Assembly (NCBI GenBank): GCA_024114885.1
Contig: CP099431.1
Location: 124,001 to 188,000 of the forward strand
Direction: 5' to 3'
DNA: 64,000 nucleotides
Source of the DNA: Septoria linicola
Lineage: Eukaryota > Ascomycota > Dothideomycetes > Mycosphaerellales > Mycosphaerellaceae
In this document: in pieces, positions 12,201 to 25,322 of the stretch
Numbering within the stretch: the first letter of the stretch is position 1
Layout: each line of letters starts with the position of its first letter
Translations under genes and position numbers: made by a program
The notes under the pieces: generated by a model
Told to the model about the DNA's origin: nothing
Seen by the model: only the letters and a program-made list of their open reading frames with translations
Databases searched by the model: none

Positions 12201-14090
12201 CTACTAATACAAGGGCTAATCTTTTAGGTCTTCTCTTAATAGACTTGCCTAGGTATTTCTTTATCTTGCCTATTATATAGATCCTATACTTATACTCTTC
12301 CTAGTTAGGAATTAGAATTCTTTCCTTTAGGTTAGTAACTTTATAAAGGTTTAAGAGTAACCCTCTTCTAAAGTATATAAATCTTCTATACTATAGCTCT
12401 TACTGTTTTAGATCCTTCTCTAATAGGGTAGCATAGGTATTATTAACCTCTATAGGATTATATAGTAAGTAATATAACTTTTCCTATAGGAGAGGTAATA
12501 TCTTACTAACAAATAGAACACCTCTAACTAGCTTAGTCTTTACAACTGTTTAGCTATCTAGGGAGGTAAGAGTGAAATCAGGCTTCTAGACTCTAAATTG
12601 CTTGCTAAACTAATCCTATAACACAAGATTTACTCTAAGATTAGGAACAAACAGTACCCTATCAAGTAGAACTTCTCCTCCTAAGATTCTCTTTATCTAT
12701 ACTAGTCTAGAGTAGGTTACATAGAGGTATCCTCCTCCTACCTTAATCTATACTTTCTTCCTTAGTAGCTTTACTAATCTAAAGAAGGATAGTTAGTCAG
12801 TTATATAGGATAAGGTATAGGAATCTAAGAGCTATTCTTAGGGTAACAACTTGCCTTTAGCCTCAATTATAGAATAGGCCAACTTATCTTAGTTATTATC
12901 TTCTAATAGGGAATTATTATTGCTTCTAGAACCAGAGTGGGTTCTAGAATCAGAACCAGAACTAGACTCCTAGGCTGAAAATCCTTTCTTTAGAAGCTTT
13001 CTAGACTTTTCTATCCTCTAAAGCTACTTACCTATTTTCTAGACAACCTTCTTTAGCTTATTATATAATAATGACTTATAGACAGCTTTCTTAATATGTC
13101 TAGCATTCCTTAGTAAAGGGGATCTTCTAACCCTTCCTCTAAGGAATAATCCCTAAGGGTCCTTCTAGTTCTTAGTACTATTTCTTTACTAGGACAGTTT
13201 CTTAGTAGTAGGGAGGTTAGGACAATCTTTCAACTAGTGCTTCCCTTTCTTATAGAGCTGGCATATTAGTAGGGACTTTCCTTAGTAGAGCTGCCTAGAA
13301 TAGAATATAGCTAGACCTATGTCTATCTTGTCTAGATTGTCTCTTACCTCTTAGGACTTAAGTAGAAGGAGAACAGTATCTATATCTAAGGATAGTTAGG
13401 TTATAATAGTATCCTTAGCTGCTTGGTATAATATAGGTAGGGACTATAGGAGATGTTTTAGCCTTTTCTCTTAGCTCTAGTAGTAAGCTTCCTAAGGATC
13501 AATCTTAGTAATCCTCTTGCCTAGGCCTCTAAGGTATCTCTATGCTTCCCTAATTATCTTATTAGGTGATATCCTAAATATAACAAACTGCTTAATTAGA
13601 CCTATAGTATAGGACTTCAGGACTCTATTATACTTGTTCTAGAGAATTACCTATATCTTAGCTACTAGTATAGTAATATACTATGTCTCTAGCTCTATCT
13701 TATTATCTTTACTAATGCTGCATCTAATGCTAAACCTACATACTGCATTGTCTTTTAAGAAGTATTAATTCTAAGTAACATACATCTAGAGACTAGTATC
13801 CTACTAAACTATACATAGGTTCCCTCTAACAATTAGTTAGCTAATTACCTAGAACTAGTCCTTTCCTTCCAGCTTATCTATCTATAGCTTGAACCATTTC
13901 TTCTAGTTAGTTCTGTCTAGGATTAGAATCCTTTAGCTCTTCTTGTCCTCTTAGTCTATTATAGAAATAGGTAAATAGAATAAATAATTAGTAGAATACT
14001 TCAGACTAGCTAAGGATTCTAGAGAAGAGTAATTTCTTATAGTAGGGAGACCAGCTCTAAGGGACAGGGATTCCTCGTATTTAGGAAATT
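9280..14090 (-). pseudogene. Copia-1 gag-pol, degenerate
   Basis: Read on the minus strand, the gag end has a zinc knuckle at about 13223-13264 (C-Q-L-Y-K-K-G-K-H, then L-K-D-C, with the second Cys changed to Tyr). The RT active site at 10330-10341 reads YINN inside ILIYINNIPIT, where Copia elements have Y-V-D-D. The RNase H end near 9400 reads KYMNIKEIVVDSLTK, matching the Copia consensus KYHFIRE...DILTK. Many in-frame TAA/TAG codons stand where CAA, CAG or TGG would be expected. In an intact element it would encode Gag, protease, integrase, RT and RNase H. This copy cannot make a working polymerase. Confidence 0.85.
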
Positions 14091-14390
14091 ATTAAGACTT
14101 AGATCTTTCTCTCTTAGTAGAGTTTCTACTACTAGGTAGTAGGAAGGCCAGGTAGCCTCTTCTAACTCTAGTGATACTAGGTGCAATAGTAGAGAACTAG
14201 GCAGGTATTAATAAAGCAGAAATATACTACTGTCTTATAGAGATCTTTACTAACTTATATACTACTAGGTGCAAGCTAGCTTCGTTAGTAATACAGTTAG
14301 GGAAACTTCTAGGCCCTAAATGTTTTCTACAAACTGTAAGGGATACAAGTAACCTATACTAACATAGGTTGCTCCTATTTAGTATATAAA

Positions 14391-14405
14391 CCCGGGCTTA
14401 TAACC
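14391..14405 (-). other. Copia-1 primer-binding site, initiator tRNA-Met half-molecule type
   Basis: Reads GGTTATAAGCCCGGG on the minus strand, directly abutting the 5' LTR. This resembles the complement of the anticodon region of initiator tRNA-Met (GGTTATGAGCCC, recalled), the internal-priming site used by Drosophila copia, with one G-to-A difference that fits RIP. The same 15-mer occurs at 25026-25040 in Copia-2, and a closely related site occurs at 48386-48400 in Copia-3. Confidence 0.65.
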
Positions 14406-14682
14406 TGTTAAAAGTGGAGGGCGTGTTGTATACTACATAATGTCAAGGAGGGTATAGCGTAGTAAAGAAGAATAGGGGATCAATCTTGAACTGACTTATA
14501 TATATAGTGCAGTAGCAATATGCTAGGAACTAAATACAAAGTTGATTGAGTTAGTTATCTAAGAAGAGAAGAAAGAGAAGCAAGATATACCTCTTGCCAA
14601 GCCTTAGGTAGATGCCTTAGGTATCTAGAACCATGCTCAGAAGTCTATATCTAGACTAACTATCTAGGATGCATTCTTAATA
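14406..14682 (-). repeat. Copia-1 5' LTR
   Basis: 277 bp. On the minus strand it begins TGTTAAGAATGCATCC and ends CTTTTAACA. It is adjacent to the primer-binding site at 14391-14405, which marks it as the 5' LTR. The target duplication GTTAC follows at 14683-14687. Confidence 0.93.
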
Positions 14683-14687
14683 GTTAC

Positions 14688-15359
14688 TCTACTTTATTAT
14701 ATTATTAGCTATTTACGAGTTCCTTAGTAGCTAACCGATTCTACTAACTATAGTCGTTTCTCGTTATTAGTTAAATATAGTAATCTAGGAATAAGATAGG
14801 AGTTAGGTTCTAAGGATATAGATATCTTAGTATACTATACTCTTTCTTCTCTAAACTCTTAAGTAGCGCCTTTTTAGTAAAAGGTTCCTATTTCTTAATA
14901 TTTCGCTTAGCGATATTATAGAATACTAACGTCTTCTCTATAAGTAAACGATACTCGAGGTTAGTCTAGGTTAAGAAGGACGACGATAGTAAGAGCTATA
15001 TATAGTTAAAGTATACTTTATAAGTAGTAGTAGAGAATCGCGATAGAGTAGTTATATTCAAGTCTAGTATATTAGTATAATCTTCGAGAAGATATATCTA
15101 CTAACGTATTTAATAAGTATCCTAGTTAGATAAGTATTCTAATTAACTTCGTCTCGTATCTACTACTATCTACTAAACGCGTTAATTACTCTACTACCTT
15201 ATACGATAGTATCTCTAAACGAAGAGGCTATTTAGTATACTATTTATAACTACCTATTAGGTCGTTTTCTAAGCGTATAATACGCTATAGAAGCGTATAT
15301 TTTAACTTATTCTATCTTTAATATAAGACTCTATAGTACGCTACTAAAGGCTAGTATAT
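14688..15359. other. RIP-saturated DNA between Copia-1 and the pogo relic
   Basis: AT-rich, CpA/TpG-poor, CpG-retaining. No family signature was recognised. It may contain the 5' part or terminal inverted repeat of the pogo-like element, but I could not see a convincing terminus. Confidence 0.4.
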
Positions 15360-16690
15360 CTCTAACGAATAGAGCTCTTACTCTAATTAAAGAAGAGGTA
15401 GTTTATTAGAAGATTCTCGACCTAGATTTACGTAGTTACTTACTAATATAGGCTATAATTAGAAGCTAGGCCTCTTTAATAATAAAGGTATAGAATAGAT
15501 AAGAGGTTAGCTAAAGATAGGCTTATAACTTTATTAAGCGTTATCTAGGCTTAGAAACACGATTATTATAGAGGTTATTAAACTAGAAGGCTAAGAACAA
15601 GGACCTAGAGGATATTTTAGAGTACTTTATACTCGTTTAGAATATAATAACCTACTATAGAATTACCTAGTACGATATTTATAACTTTAATAAGAGTAGA
15701 TTTAGGCTTAGATACTATTAGAATACTATAGTTATTACTACTATAGAGCGTAGGTAACGACCTAAAGCCTTAATCTCTAATTTAATATAGTAGTAGACTA
15801 TTATTACCTATATTAATATAGAAGGCTAGTTAGTACCTCTATATATTATCTTCTTAGGTAAGGAAATATATAGAGCCTACTTTAAATACCTACTACTAAA
15901 CTAGAAGCTTAGAGTTAGTTCTAAAGGCTAGATATTCTTTAATTATATAGTCTAGTAGATTAAGTACTTTAATAACTATACTAAGTATAGGACTATTAGT
16001 TAGAAGAGGCTCTTCGTTTTAGATAGCTATAATAGCTATATAACTCTAGAGTTTAAGGAATTCTATACTAAATAAGGTATTATTACTTTCTATATACTAT
16101 CTTATTTAGGCTACTTACTCTAGCCTTTAGATATTAGCTATTTTAGTCTATTAAAGAAAGTATATTTAGCTAGAATCTAAAGGCTTAGTATAGTTAGATA
16201 CTACTATCTAATTAAAAAAGACTTCCTACTATAACTTAAGCCTATCTATAAAGCTATATTTACTCTAAATAATATTAGATGTATCTTTAGAGGCTTAGGC
16301 TTACTACTACTAGATATATAGGCTATATTATCTAAGCTAATACTCTATTATAAAATACTAACTCTACTACTACCTTATTTATTAGATACTTAGAATATCT
16401 CTTAGAATCTAAGATAGGTTAAGAAGTAGATAAGTAAGATTAAGGATAGAGTTCTTAACTATTAGAATAGCTTACTAACTTTAATCCTTAACGTAGTAGG
16501 TAAGCTATTAAAGAGGTTTAAAAGGTTATAAGCTACGATAATATTACTATAGGCTAAATATAAATATTACTATAAGCTAAATATAATAATATAAAGACTA
16601 TTATTTAAGAATTATAGTAATATAGAGTACTATAGAAGAAAATCAAGCTTACTCTTAGACTTAATACTAATAAATTAGCTACTAGAGATA
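15360..16690 (+). pseudogene. pogo/Fot1-family (Tc1/mariner) transposase, RIP-degraded
   Basis: A plus-strand frame, broken only by TAA/TAG, reproduces the fungal pogo/Fot1 transposase from its DNA-binding half to its C-terminus. It includes a helix-turn-helix-like N-terminal part, YNFNKSRFRLR (consensus NFDE, so the first catalytic Asp is now Asn), TIERRQRPKALISN, VSSKGQIFF, RLFVLDSYNSYITLEFKEF with the second Asp at 16022-16024, and LLQPLDISYFSLLKKVY with the third Asp at 16130-16132. NNIRCIFRGLGLLLLDIQAI follows, the typical end of the DDE domain. Terminal inverted repeats and TA duplications were not found. The changes (Asp to Asn, Gln/Trp to stop) are all TpG-to-TpA or CpA-to-TpA. The family call is firm; the element is inactive. 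Confidence 0.85.
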
Positions 16691-19015
16691 TAGTTTAGTT
16701 ATAGGCTTATTAGGTAATAGAGTTAGTTAAATAGATTAAGAAATAGCTAAGAGCTAAACTAACCTATAGTAAGTATAGAACTTAAGGCTATAACTTAAGA
16801 AGTTATCTATTAGATAGAGTAACTTCTAAGGACTTAATTAATCTAACTTTAAGGTAGTTCTAACTTCTATAGTATAAGAAATCAAGTATTAAAGTTAATC
16901 TACCTAGTAAATTAATTAGAATATCTATCTAATAGTAAGGTAAAGGCCTACCTATATACCGTACTTAGTAGATTTAGTATAAAAGTAAGGTAGTAGCTCG
17001 TTTCTAAGATAGAAATATTTACTCTACTTAATTAATTTAATATCCTACGGTCCTAGTATAAACTCTTAGTCCTAGAACTACTAGTTTAAGCTCGTTACTA
17101 CTAGTTAATATACGTATTATAAGACTATTACTCTCCGAACAGGTCTTGTTCTATAACAGCTACTCTTATACCTATCTAGAAAGTTAGTATTAGAGTAGTT
17201 ATTATCTATTACTAATTAGGATACTTATTAAATATATTAACTATCGTATTCTTACTAACGTTTATTAAGTATTCTAATAATACTAAATAGACTTTGTCCT
17301 TAATTAAAATATTAGCTAATATCTACTCTCTAATATATCTCTAAAATAGGAAACGAAGACGATTATAAGCTATATACTAGAAAGCTTAACGCCCTCGCTA
17401 TTAGTACGACTCTCGGATCTCGATAAGTAGCGTATAGAAATATTATAGCGAGGCGAAGAAATATAGATCGCTCTATACTCGTATATTTATCTTATACTAT
17501 AAGTTATTACTTCTATTCGTAGTACGACTACGAGTTAATACTCGTTCCTAGATACTTTTAGTCTCTACCTATAGTAAGATAGATATTCTATATTTATACT
17601 ATATTCTTATTCTTATTATTATTATACTTATTAAACTTACTCTATCGATTATAATCTTTATCGTAATAGATAGAGTTACTATCTTATTTCTTTATAGTAT
17701 TCTAGAAGGCCTTAGTATATAGCTAGAATATCTTAGACGTTAGGTCTATAGCTCTTATTAAATCTCTTCTCTTATTATAAGCGTTCGTATAGTCTATTAT
17801 AAATTATATAATCTACTTCTAGTATAAAAGTAGTATATTTATATTATACCGAGTCTACTCTAGCTAGACCTTCTCTTACTAAGTACGTATATAGACCTTC
17901 TAGAATACTAAGAAGTTTAATACTATCTATTATATTCTCGAGAGCGTATATATTATAGTATCTAACTCTCTAATCTATTTCTAGTTCTAGAGGTATTATA
18001 CTACTAGATTAGAAACTATTTACTTTTATAGCTTTTCTAGCTTATTCTTTAGTATACGCTATAGATAATTTATAAGATATATATATACTAGCGCGTTTCT
18101 TATAGTCGAGTATTAAAGTCTTCGAGTAGTATAGTAAACTTAGACTATCGAGTAGGATAGATATCGTCTAGCTTAGTTAATATCTATTTTAAGAAAACTA
18201 GATAGATATTAGAGTCCTTCTAGTTTATATTTATATCTACGTAACTAGTAAGCGCTAGCGTAGTATAGTATAAAAGATCTATAGCTATAGTAACTTTATT
18301 TACTTAAGAATCGTTACGTTAATAGTAAGGAGTATAATAGTAGTATAGATAAGAGTTATAAGACTAGTATTCTATATTTAAAGAAAGTAGTATATAATAA
18401 ATTTATAATTATTACTAGAGACCTTACTAGATATATTATAGATCTTCTACTAGAATCTAGAGATAGCGTTTTATAGATATCTTCGAAGAACGCGCTTCGT
18501 TTTAGTAGCTATATATAACGTAATATTATCTTCTAAGTAGACTATTATAGTAAGTAATTCTAGAGGCTAGCGTTCGATAGTAGTCTCTAAAATAATAGTA
18601 AACTAGGAGTAAAGATCTAGTAGATTAAAATATAAAGTATAGAACTCTATATTTAAGATAGGCTTAGGTTTACTTAGCTATAAACGAAGCTAAGAATATA
18701 CTTAAGTAGTATTAGTACTAGTAGTAGTAGAAATACTATTATTAAGATAGAGGCGCTTTACTAGTTATAGGTCTATTATAATAAAAGCCTCGTTACTATT
18801 ATCGATACTCTACTTAATATTCTCTATACTAGTAATCGTCTTAAGTAGAATAGTCGCGCTAAGAGAGTCGTAGGATAATCTAGATAGAGAAGAGAGATTA
18901 TTAAACTAGAAATATAAGTTCCTAACTATTAGCTCTTTTACTAGATAGCGATTATTATTATAGAAGTCGTTACTTACTTAGAGAGATATAATCTAACTTT
19001 TTACTTATAAGTAAA
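16691..19015. other. RIP-saturated DNA with a possible minus-strand gag relic
   Basis: No CpA/TpG to speak of. On the minus strand at about 17780-17897 the frame reads TYLVREGLARVDSV, then FILEVDYIIYNRLYER, which resembles the C-terminal part of Ty3/Gypsy Gag. The resemblance is weak and no neighbouring pol was found. It is the left flank of Copia-2; the target duplication TAAAG is at 19016-19020. Confidence 0.35.
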
Positions 19016-19020
19016 TAAAG

Positions 19021-19297
19021 TATTAAAAGTAGAGAGCGTGTTATATACTATATAATATTAAGGAGGGTATAGCGTAGTAAAGAAGAATAGAGGATTAATC
19101 TTAAACTAACTTATATATATAGTATAGTAGTAATATGCTAGGAACTAAATATAAAGTTGATTAAGTTAGTTATCTAAGAAGAGAAGAAAGAGAAGTAAGA
19201 TATACCTCTTACTAAGCCTTAGGTAGATGCCTTAGGCATCTAGAACTATGCTTAGAAGTCTATATCTAGACTAACTATCTAGGATATATTCTTAATA
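19021..19297 (-). repeat. Copia-2 3' LTR
   Basis: 277 bp, the partner of 25041-25317. Its left end TATTAAAAGT corresponds to TGTTAAAAGT in Copia-1. Confidence 0.92.
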
Positions 19298-19914
19298 CTC
19301 CTACTTATACTATATAGTTAGATCTTTTAATAGATTATCTATAGTACTCAAATGCTAGTCCTAATCTTGATTAGTTATTAAGTACTTGCTTTTTAGACTA
19401 ATAACTAGATAGTACTAACTATTAATCTAATAAACTTTCTATACTACTATCTCTTATAAAAAGGTAAAAGAAATACCTTCTATAAGATCTTCCTCCTCTC
19501 TTATATAGGAGTAGATTGTTTAGGACATAGACTATCTAGTAAGTTGCCTCTATCCTTTCTTATAGCTAATTCTAATAGCTCCCTAGATTCCTTATAGCCT
19601 AGTCTCCTACTTAGTTATATTCTATATAGCTTCTTAGTTCCCTAATAGCCTTTAGGGTATACTATTCTTAGCTATAGGGATCTTATATTAAGCTAGGGAG
19701 TAGAGTAACTACATACTAGTAGAGGAGATAATAGCTACTATAGAGGAGGTCTTTAATATTAACTAGTACTTAGCCTTAGGGGGTGTCTAGTTTAGCTAGG
19801 TACTATATAGTAATATTGTAGTTAGTAATAGGTCTAATATTAGTAAGAGTATTTAGGACTTTATAAAGTCTAACTAAGGAGGAGTTAAGTAACTAAAATC
19901 TTTCTTTTAGACTC

Positions 19915-22900
19915 CTCTTAGTTTAACTCTAAGGCTTAGAGTTATCTTTTGTACATCTCTTATATAAGGCAGAGCTGCCTTATAAACTCCTGAAACTATA
20001 GTCTATTCTTTAGCTTAGTAAGACTATCTACTACTATCTCTTTTATATTTATATATTTAATAGAGATAAGTCTATTCTACTAGAGCTTTCTTATAGTATT
20101 ATATAAGATATTAATATGTTTAGACTTGTTATAAATATATAAGTCCTTAACTAGAGTAAGGGTAGCTTAGTTATTATCTTTTAGCTAAATTGGCCTAATT
20201 CTAGTAATAGCTTCCTAGTTACTAAGGATCCTTAGTTAGTAAGAATATTCTCCTACTAACTCTAGGTATCTAAGCTCTCTTAAAAGAGTACTAAGGAACT
20301 ATAACTGTTTTGTATATGCTCCTATAGCTATATATTTAGCTTCTATTATAGATATAGCTATAGATTTCTACTTCTTACTTATCTAGGAGATTAGTATACT
20401 ATAAAGGAAGAAGATATATCTAAGGATTGAGACTCTATTAGTCTTGTCTATTATATAGTTAGAGTCTATATATCTAGTAAGACAGCCTTAACTATTCCTT
20501 AAGTATCTTAGACTAAGGTCTAGGTTTGATCTTAGGTATCTAGTTAGCTTCTTTAGAGCCTTTATATGTCCTACTATTAGATTACTAATATAGGAGCTTA
20601 ATCTTCTAAGGGCAAATGAAATATCTAGTCTTATAATAGTTACAAGCTATATCTATATTCTAATAATAGATTAGTACTCTTACTTATTATACCTTTTATT
20701 ATTTAGTCTAGTAGGCTTTAGACTTTTATAGCTGTCTATTAGTAAAAGAGTTAGTAATATAGTCTCTTGACCTATTCCTATCTTAGCTAGGTTCTCTTAG
20801 ATATAGTGCTTCTAGTTAAGTTTTAGCTAGCCTTACTATCTGTTTCTTATTAGTCTTATTCTAAGAATCTTGTCTAGTTCTCTAAGATCTTTAATCTTAA
20901 AGACCTTACTAAGTTAGTCTTTAAACTAGAGAACATCTTCTAGTCTCTCTATAGTAATAGGTATGTTATTAATATAGATTAGGATTATTAGGTCTTTCCT
21001 TTTCTTATAGATTAGAAGATATAGGTCCACTTCTAATTATCTAAATCCTATTCCTTTTAGCTTTAACATATATAGCTAATTCTAGTCTCTTATAGCTTAC
21101 TTTAGCCTATAGAGACTCCTTAGAACTTATAAGACTATACTAGTTAGTAGGTTAATACCTAGTAGTAGGATTATATAGATGTCCTTATATAGGGTACTCT
21201 CTATAAATATATTATTTATATCTACTTAGTATAGAACTAGGTCCTTCTTATAAACTATAGCTATGAATCCTCTTAGAGTATCCTATCTAACTATAGGGGC
21301 AAAAGTTTCTATATAGTCTACTCTATACTTTTAGGAGAACCTCCTTATAACTAGTCTTGCCTTAAACTTTTTAATAGTACTACTAAGTTTTCTCTTAATA
21401 TTAAAGACCTATCTTAAGGTAACTAGGTTAGCCTCTTTTAGTAGGACTACTATAGTCTAGGTATTATTGCTTATAAGTGTATCTAGCTCCTTCTAAATAG
21501 CTTCTTACTAGAGATAACTCTACTTAGGATTACTTACTACTTCCTTATAGTTCCTTAGGATTAGAACCTCCTATTTATATATTCCTACTTCTTTAGTAGT
21601 AGAGAATATAATCTCTTTAACTTCCTCTAAGAATTCTAGGTCCTATAGGATGTCTAGGTTAATAGAGCTTATAGCTAAGAAGAAAGCCTAATACTCTAGG
21701 AGTATTTCCTTATCTAGCTAACTATTCTAATCTAGCTTAAGCCTAATTAGCTTTAGCTTCTAGTTAAATCTATTAAGTTCTTAGAATGCTTTCCTCTTTC
21801 TAAGAGTTTGCCTTAGAGCTATCTACTTATAATCTATCTCTATAGTTTCTTAGGCAGAATTCTTAGATTCTTTCTTAACTTTCTCTTAGTCTAGGAATTT
21901 TCTATACTCTCTTATATCTTCTAGTAGAGGTAGAAGTTATATAAAGAGTTTCTTTCCTTCCTAAACCTATACTAATAGCTAAGGGGGAGGAGGCTTCTAC
22001 TAGCCTAGACTAGGAGCACCTAAGGTACTCCTACTAGCTTATAGAGTAGGCTAGCTAATAGTTCTTAGCCTTCTAATAGGTCTTCTTTCTAGAGCTAAAC
22101 TAGGGAGATTCTTAATCTTAATATTTAAGTCTAATTCTCTACCTAGCTTATCTTTAAAGAAGATTATATTAGTATACTACTTAATAGCCTTTATATCTAG
22201 CTCCTAGAACTTCTATACCTTTACTATATTATTATAGTATCTAATAAACATAGTATCCTTCTCTCTATTTATTAGTTTGTTACTCCTTACCTACTAAGGC
22301 TATACTCTTATATCTATATATACTATAGCTCTATATCCCTATACCTTAAGGTAAGAGACTATTAGTTTAATCCTATTAAAAGCCTTATTAGGTAAGAGCT
22401 TAAATCTCTTAATATTAGGTCTATTTAGGAGCTTGTTCCTTATATATACTTATACTTTAAGAGCTTCTAGCTAAAATTTAATAGGCATCTTGCTTTCTTT
22501 AAGTATTACTCTAATAGAGGCCTCTAATATTTAGATAGACCTCTTAACTACTCTATTCTAGAGTAAATTATAGGCCTTAGTTAGCTTAAGGGTAATTCTA
22601 AAGTCCTTCTCCTACTATTTAATTAAAGTAGTAATCTCTCTAGTATTGTTAGCCCTTATAGACTTAAGGAGTGCTACTAACTACCTTTCTACCTTAATCC
22701 TCTAGTTCTAAAGAGTAGTTAGTATATCTAATCTAGCCTTAAGTAGAAATGCCTATTTCTTTCTTAAGAAGTTATTAATAATCTTAAGCTACTATATAAA
22801 ACCTTTTACTAATAATAGTAATAGTCTATAGATATTTACTAATATAAGGGCTAGTCTTTTAGGTCTTCTCTTAATAGACTTGCCTAGGTATTTCTTTATC

Positions 22901-24725
22901 TTACCTATTATATAGATCCTATACTTATACTCTTCCTAGTTAGGGATTAGAATTCTTTCCTTTAGGTTAGTAACTTTATAAAGGTTTAAGAGTAACCCTC
23001 TTCTAAAGTATATAAATCTTCTATACTATAGCTCCTACTATTTTAGATCCTTCTCTAATAGGGTAGTATAGGCATTATTAACCTTTATAGGATTATATAG
23101 TAAGTAATATAACTTTTCCTATAGAAGAGGTAATATCTTACTAATAAATAGAACACCTCTAACTAGCTTAGTCTTTATAACTATTTAGCTATCTAGGGAG
23201 GTAAGAGTGAAATTAGGCTTCTAGACTCTAAATTGCTTACTAAACTAATCTTATAATATAAGATTTACTCTAAGATTAGGAACAAATAGTACCCTATTAA
23301 GTAGAACTTCTCCTCCTAAGATTCCTTTTATTTATACTAGTCTAGAGTAGGTTATATAGAGGTATCCTCCTCCTACCTTAATCTATACTTTCTTCCTTAG
23401 TAGCTTTACTAATCTAAAGAAGGATAGTTAGTTAGTTATATAGGATAAGGTATAGGAATCTAAGAGCTATTCTTAGAGTAATAACTTGCCTTTAGCCTTA
23501 ATTATAGAATAGGCCAACTTATCTTAGTTATTATCTTCTAATAGGGAATTATTATTGCTTCTAGAACTAGAGTAAGTTCTAGAATCAGAACTAGAACTAG
23601 ACTCCTAGGCTAAAAATCCTTTCTTTAGAAGCTTTCTAGACTTTTCTATCCTCTAAAGCTACTTGCCTATTTTCTAGATAACCTTCTTTAGCTTATTATA
23701 TAATAATAACTTGTAGACAGCTTTCTTAATATGTCTAGTATTCCTTAGTAAAGAGGATCTTCTAACCCTCTCTCTAAGGAATAATCCCTAAGGGTCCTTC
23801 TAGTTCTTAGTACTATTTCTTTACTAGGACAGTTTCTTAGTAGTAGGGAGGTTAGGACAATCTTTTAACTAGTGCTTCCCTTTCTTATAGAGCTAGTATA
23901 TTAGTAGAGACTTTCCTTAGTAGGGCTACCTAGAATAGAATATAGCTAGACCTATGTCTATCTTGTCTAGATTATCTCTTACCTCTTAGGACTTAAGTAG
24001 AAGGAGAATAGTGTCTATATCTAAGAATAGTTAGGTTATAATAGCATCCTTAGCTACTTAGTATAATATAGGTAGGGACTATAGGAGATATTTTAGCCTT
24101 TTCTCTTAGCTCTAGTAGTAAGCTTCCTAAGGATTAATCTTAGTAATCCTCTTACCTAGGCCTCTAAGGTATCTCTATGCTTCCCTAATTGTCTTATTAG
24201 GTAATATCCTAAATATAACAAACTACTTAATTAGACCTATAGTATAGGACTTTAGGACTCTATTATACTTGTTCTAGAGAATCACCTATATCTTAGCTAC
24301 TAGTATAGTAATATACTATGTCTCTAGCTCTATCTTATTATCTTTACTAATACTATATCTAATACTAAACCTATATACTATATTGTCTTTTAAGAAGTAT
24401 TAATTCTAAGTAACATGTATCTAGAGACTAGTATCCTACTAAACTATATATAGGTTCCCTCTAACAATTAGTTAGCTAATTACCTAGAACTAGTCCTTTC
24501 CTTCTAGCTTGTCTGTCTATAGCTTGAACTATTTCTTCTAGTTAGTTCTATCTAGGATTAGAATCCTTTAGCTCTTCTTGTCCTCTTAGTCTATTATAGA
24601 AATAGGTAAATAGAATAAATAATTAGTAGAATACTTTAGACTAGCTAAGGATTCTAGAGAAGAGTAATTTCTTGTAGTAGGAAGACTAGCTCTAAGGGAT
24701 AGGGATTCCTCGTATTTAGGAAATT
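19915..24725 (-). pseudogene. Copia-2 gag-pol, degenerate
   Basis: Collinear with Copia-1 at a constant offset of 10635 bp. The RT active site at 20965-20976 again reads YINN instead of YVDD. Zinc knuckle and RNase H segments are present at the corresponding places, with extra Cys-to-Tyr and Gln/Trp-to-stop changes relative to Copia-1. It is not coding-competent. Confidence 0.82.
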
Positions 24726-25040
24726 ACTAAGACTTAGATCTTTCTCTCTTAGTAGAGTTTCTACTACTAGGTAGTAGGAAGGCTAGGTAGCCTCTTCTAA
24801 CTCTAGTAATGCTAGGTACAATAGTAGAGAACTAGGCAGGTATTAATAAAGCAGAAACATACTACTGTCTTATAGAGATCTTTACTAACTTATATACTAC
24901 TAGGTATAAGCTAGCTTTATTAGTAATATAGTTAGGGAAACTTCTAGGCTCTAAATGTTTTCTATAAACTATAAGGGATACAAGTAACCTATACTAATAT
25001 AGGTTACTCCTATTTAGTATATAAACCCGGGCTTATAACC

Positions 25041-25317
25041 TATTAAAAGTAGAGGGCGTATTATATACTATATAATATTAAGGAGGGTATAGCGTAGTAA
25101 AGAAGAATAGGGGATTAATCTTGAACTGACTTATATATATAGTATAGTAGTAATATGCTAGGAACTAAATACAAAGTTAATTAAGTTAGTTATCTAAGAA
25201 GAGAAGAAAGAGAAGTAAGATATACCTCTTACTAAGCCTTAGGTAGATGCCTTAGGCATCTAGAACTATGCTTAGAAGTCTATATCTAGACTAACTATCT
25301 AGGATACATTCTTAATA
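25041..25317 (-). repeat. Copia-2 5' LTR
   Basis: 277 bp, next to the primer-binding site GGTTATAAGCCCGGG (minus strand, 25026-25040). Terminal TG/CA dinucleotides have become TA. Confidence 0.92.
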
Positions 25318-25322
25318 TAAAG

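Larger units (their letters stand above)
8386..14682 (-). mobile_element. Copia-1: full-length Ty1/Copia LTR retrotransposon
   Basis: Two 277-bp LTRs (8386-8662 and 14406-14682) with TGTTA...TAACA ends bound a 5743-bp interior, and a perfect 5-bp target duplication, GTTAC, lies at 8381-8385 and 14683-14687. Coding is on the minus strand, so the 5' LTR is the right-hand one. Gag zinc knuckle, RT and RNase H landmarks come in Copia order. Of the three copies in the window this one keeps the most CpA/TpG and is the least RIPed, although its pol is still broken by TAA/TAG. The LTRs differ from each other mainly by C/T and G/A changes, so their divergence cannot be used as a clock. Confidence 0.95.
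19021..25317 (-). mobile_element. Copia-2: full-length Ty1/Copia LTR retrotransposon
   Basis: Same family and orientation as Copia-1 and exactly the same length (6297 bp). LTRs of 277 bp lie at 19021-19297 and 25041-25317, with the ends mutated from TGTTA/TAACA to TATTA/TAATA. The target duplication TAAAG is perfect (19016-19020 and 25318-25322). It is more heavily RIPed than Copia-1 but still has scattered CpA/TpG, unlike the DNA on both sides. Confidence 0.95.

Noticed and set aside
14406..14682. Using LTR divergence to date the Copia insertions
   Set aside because: Differences are mainly RIP-type transitions, so a molecular clock does not apply.
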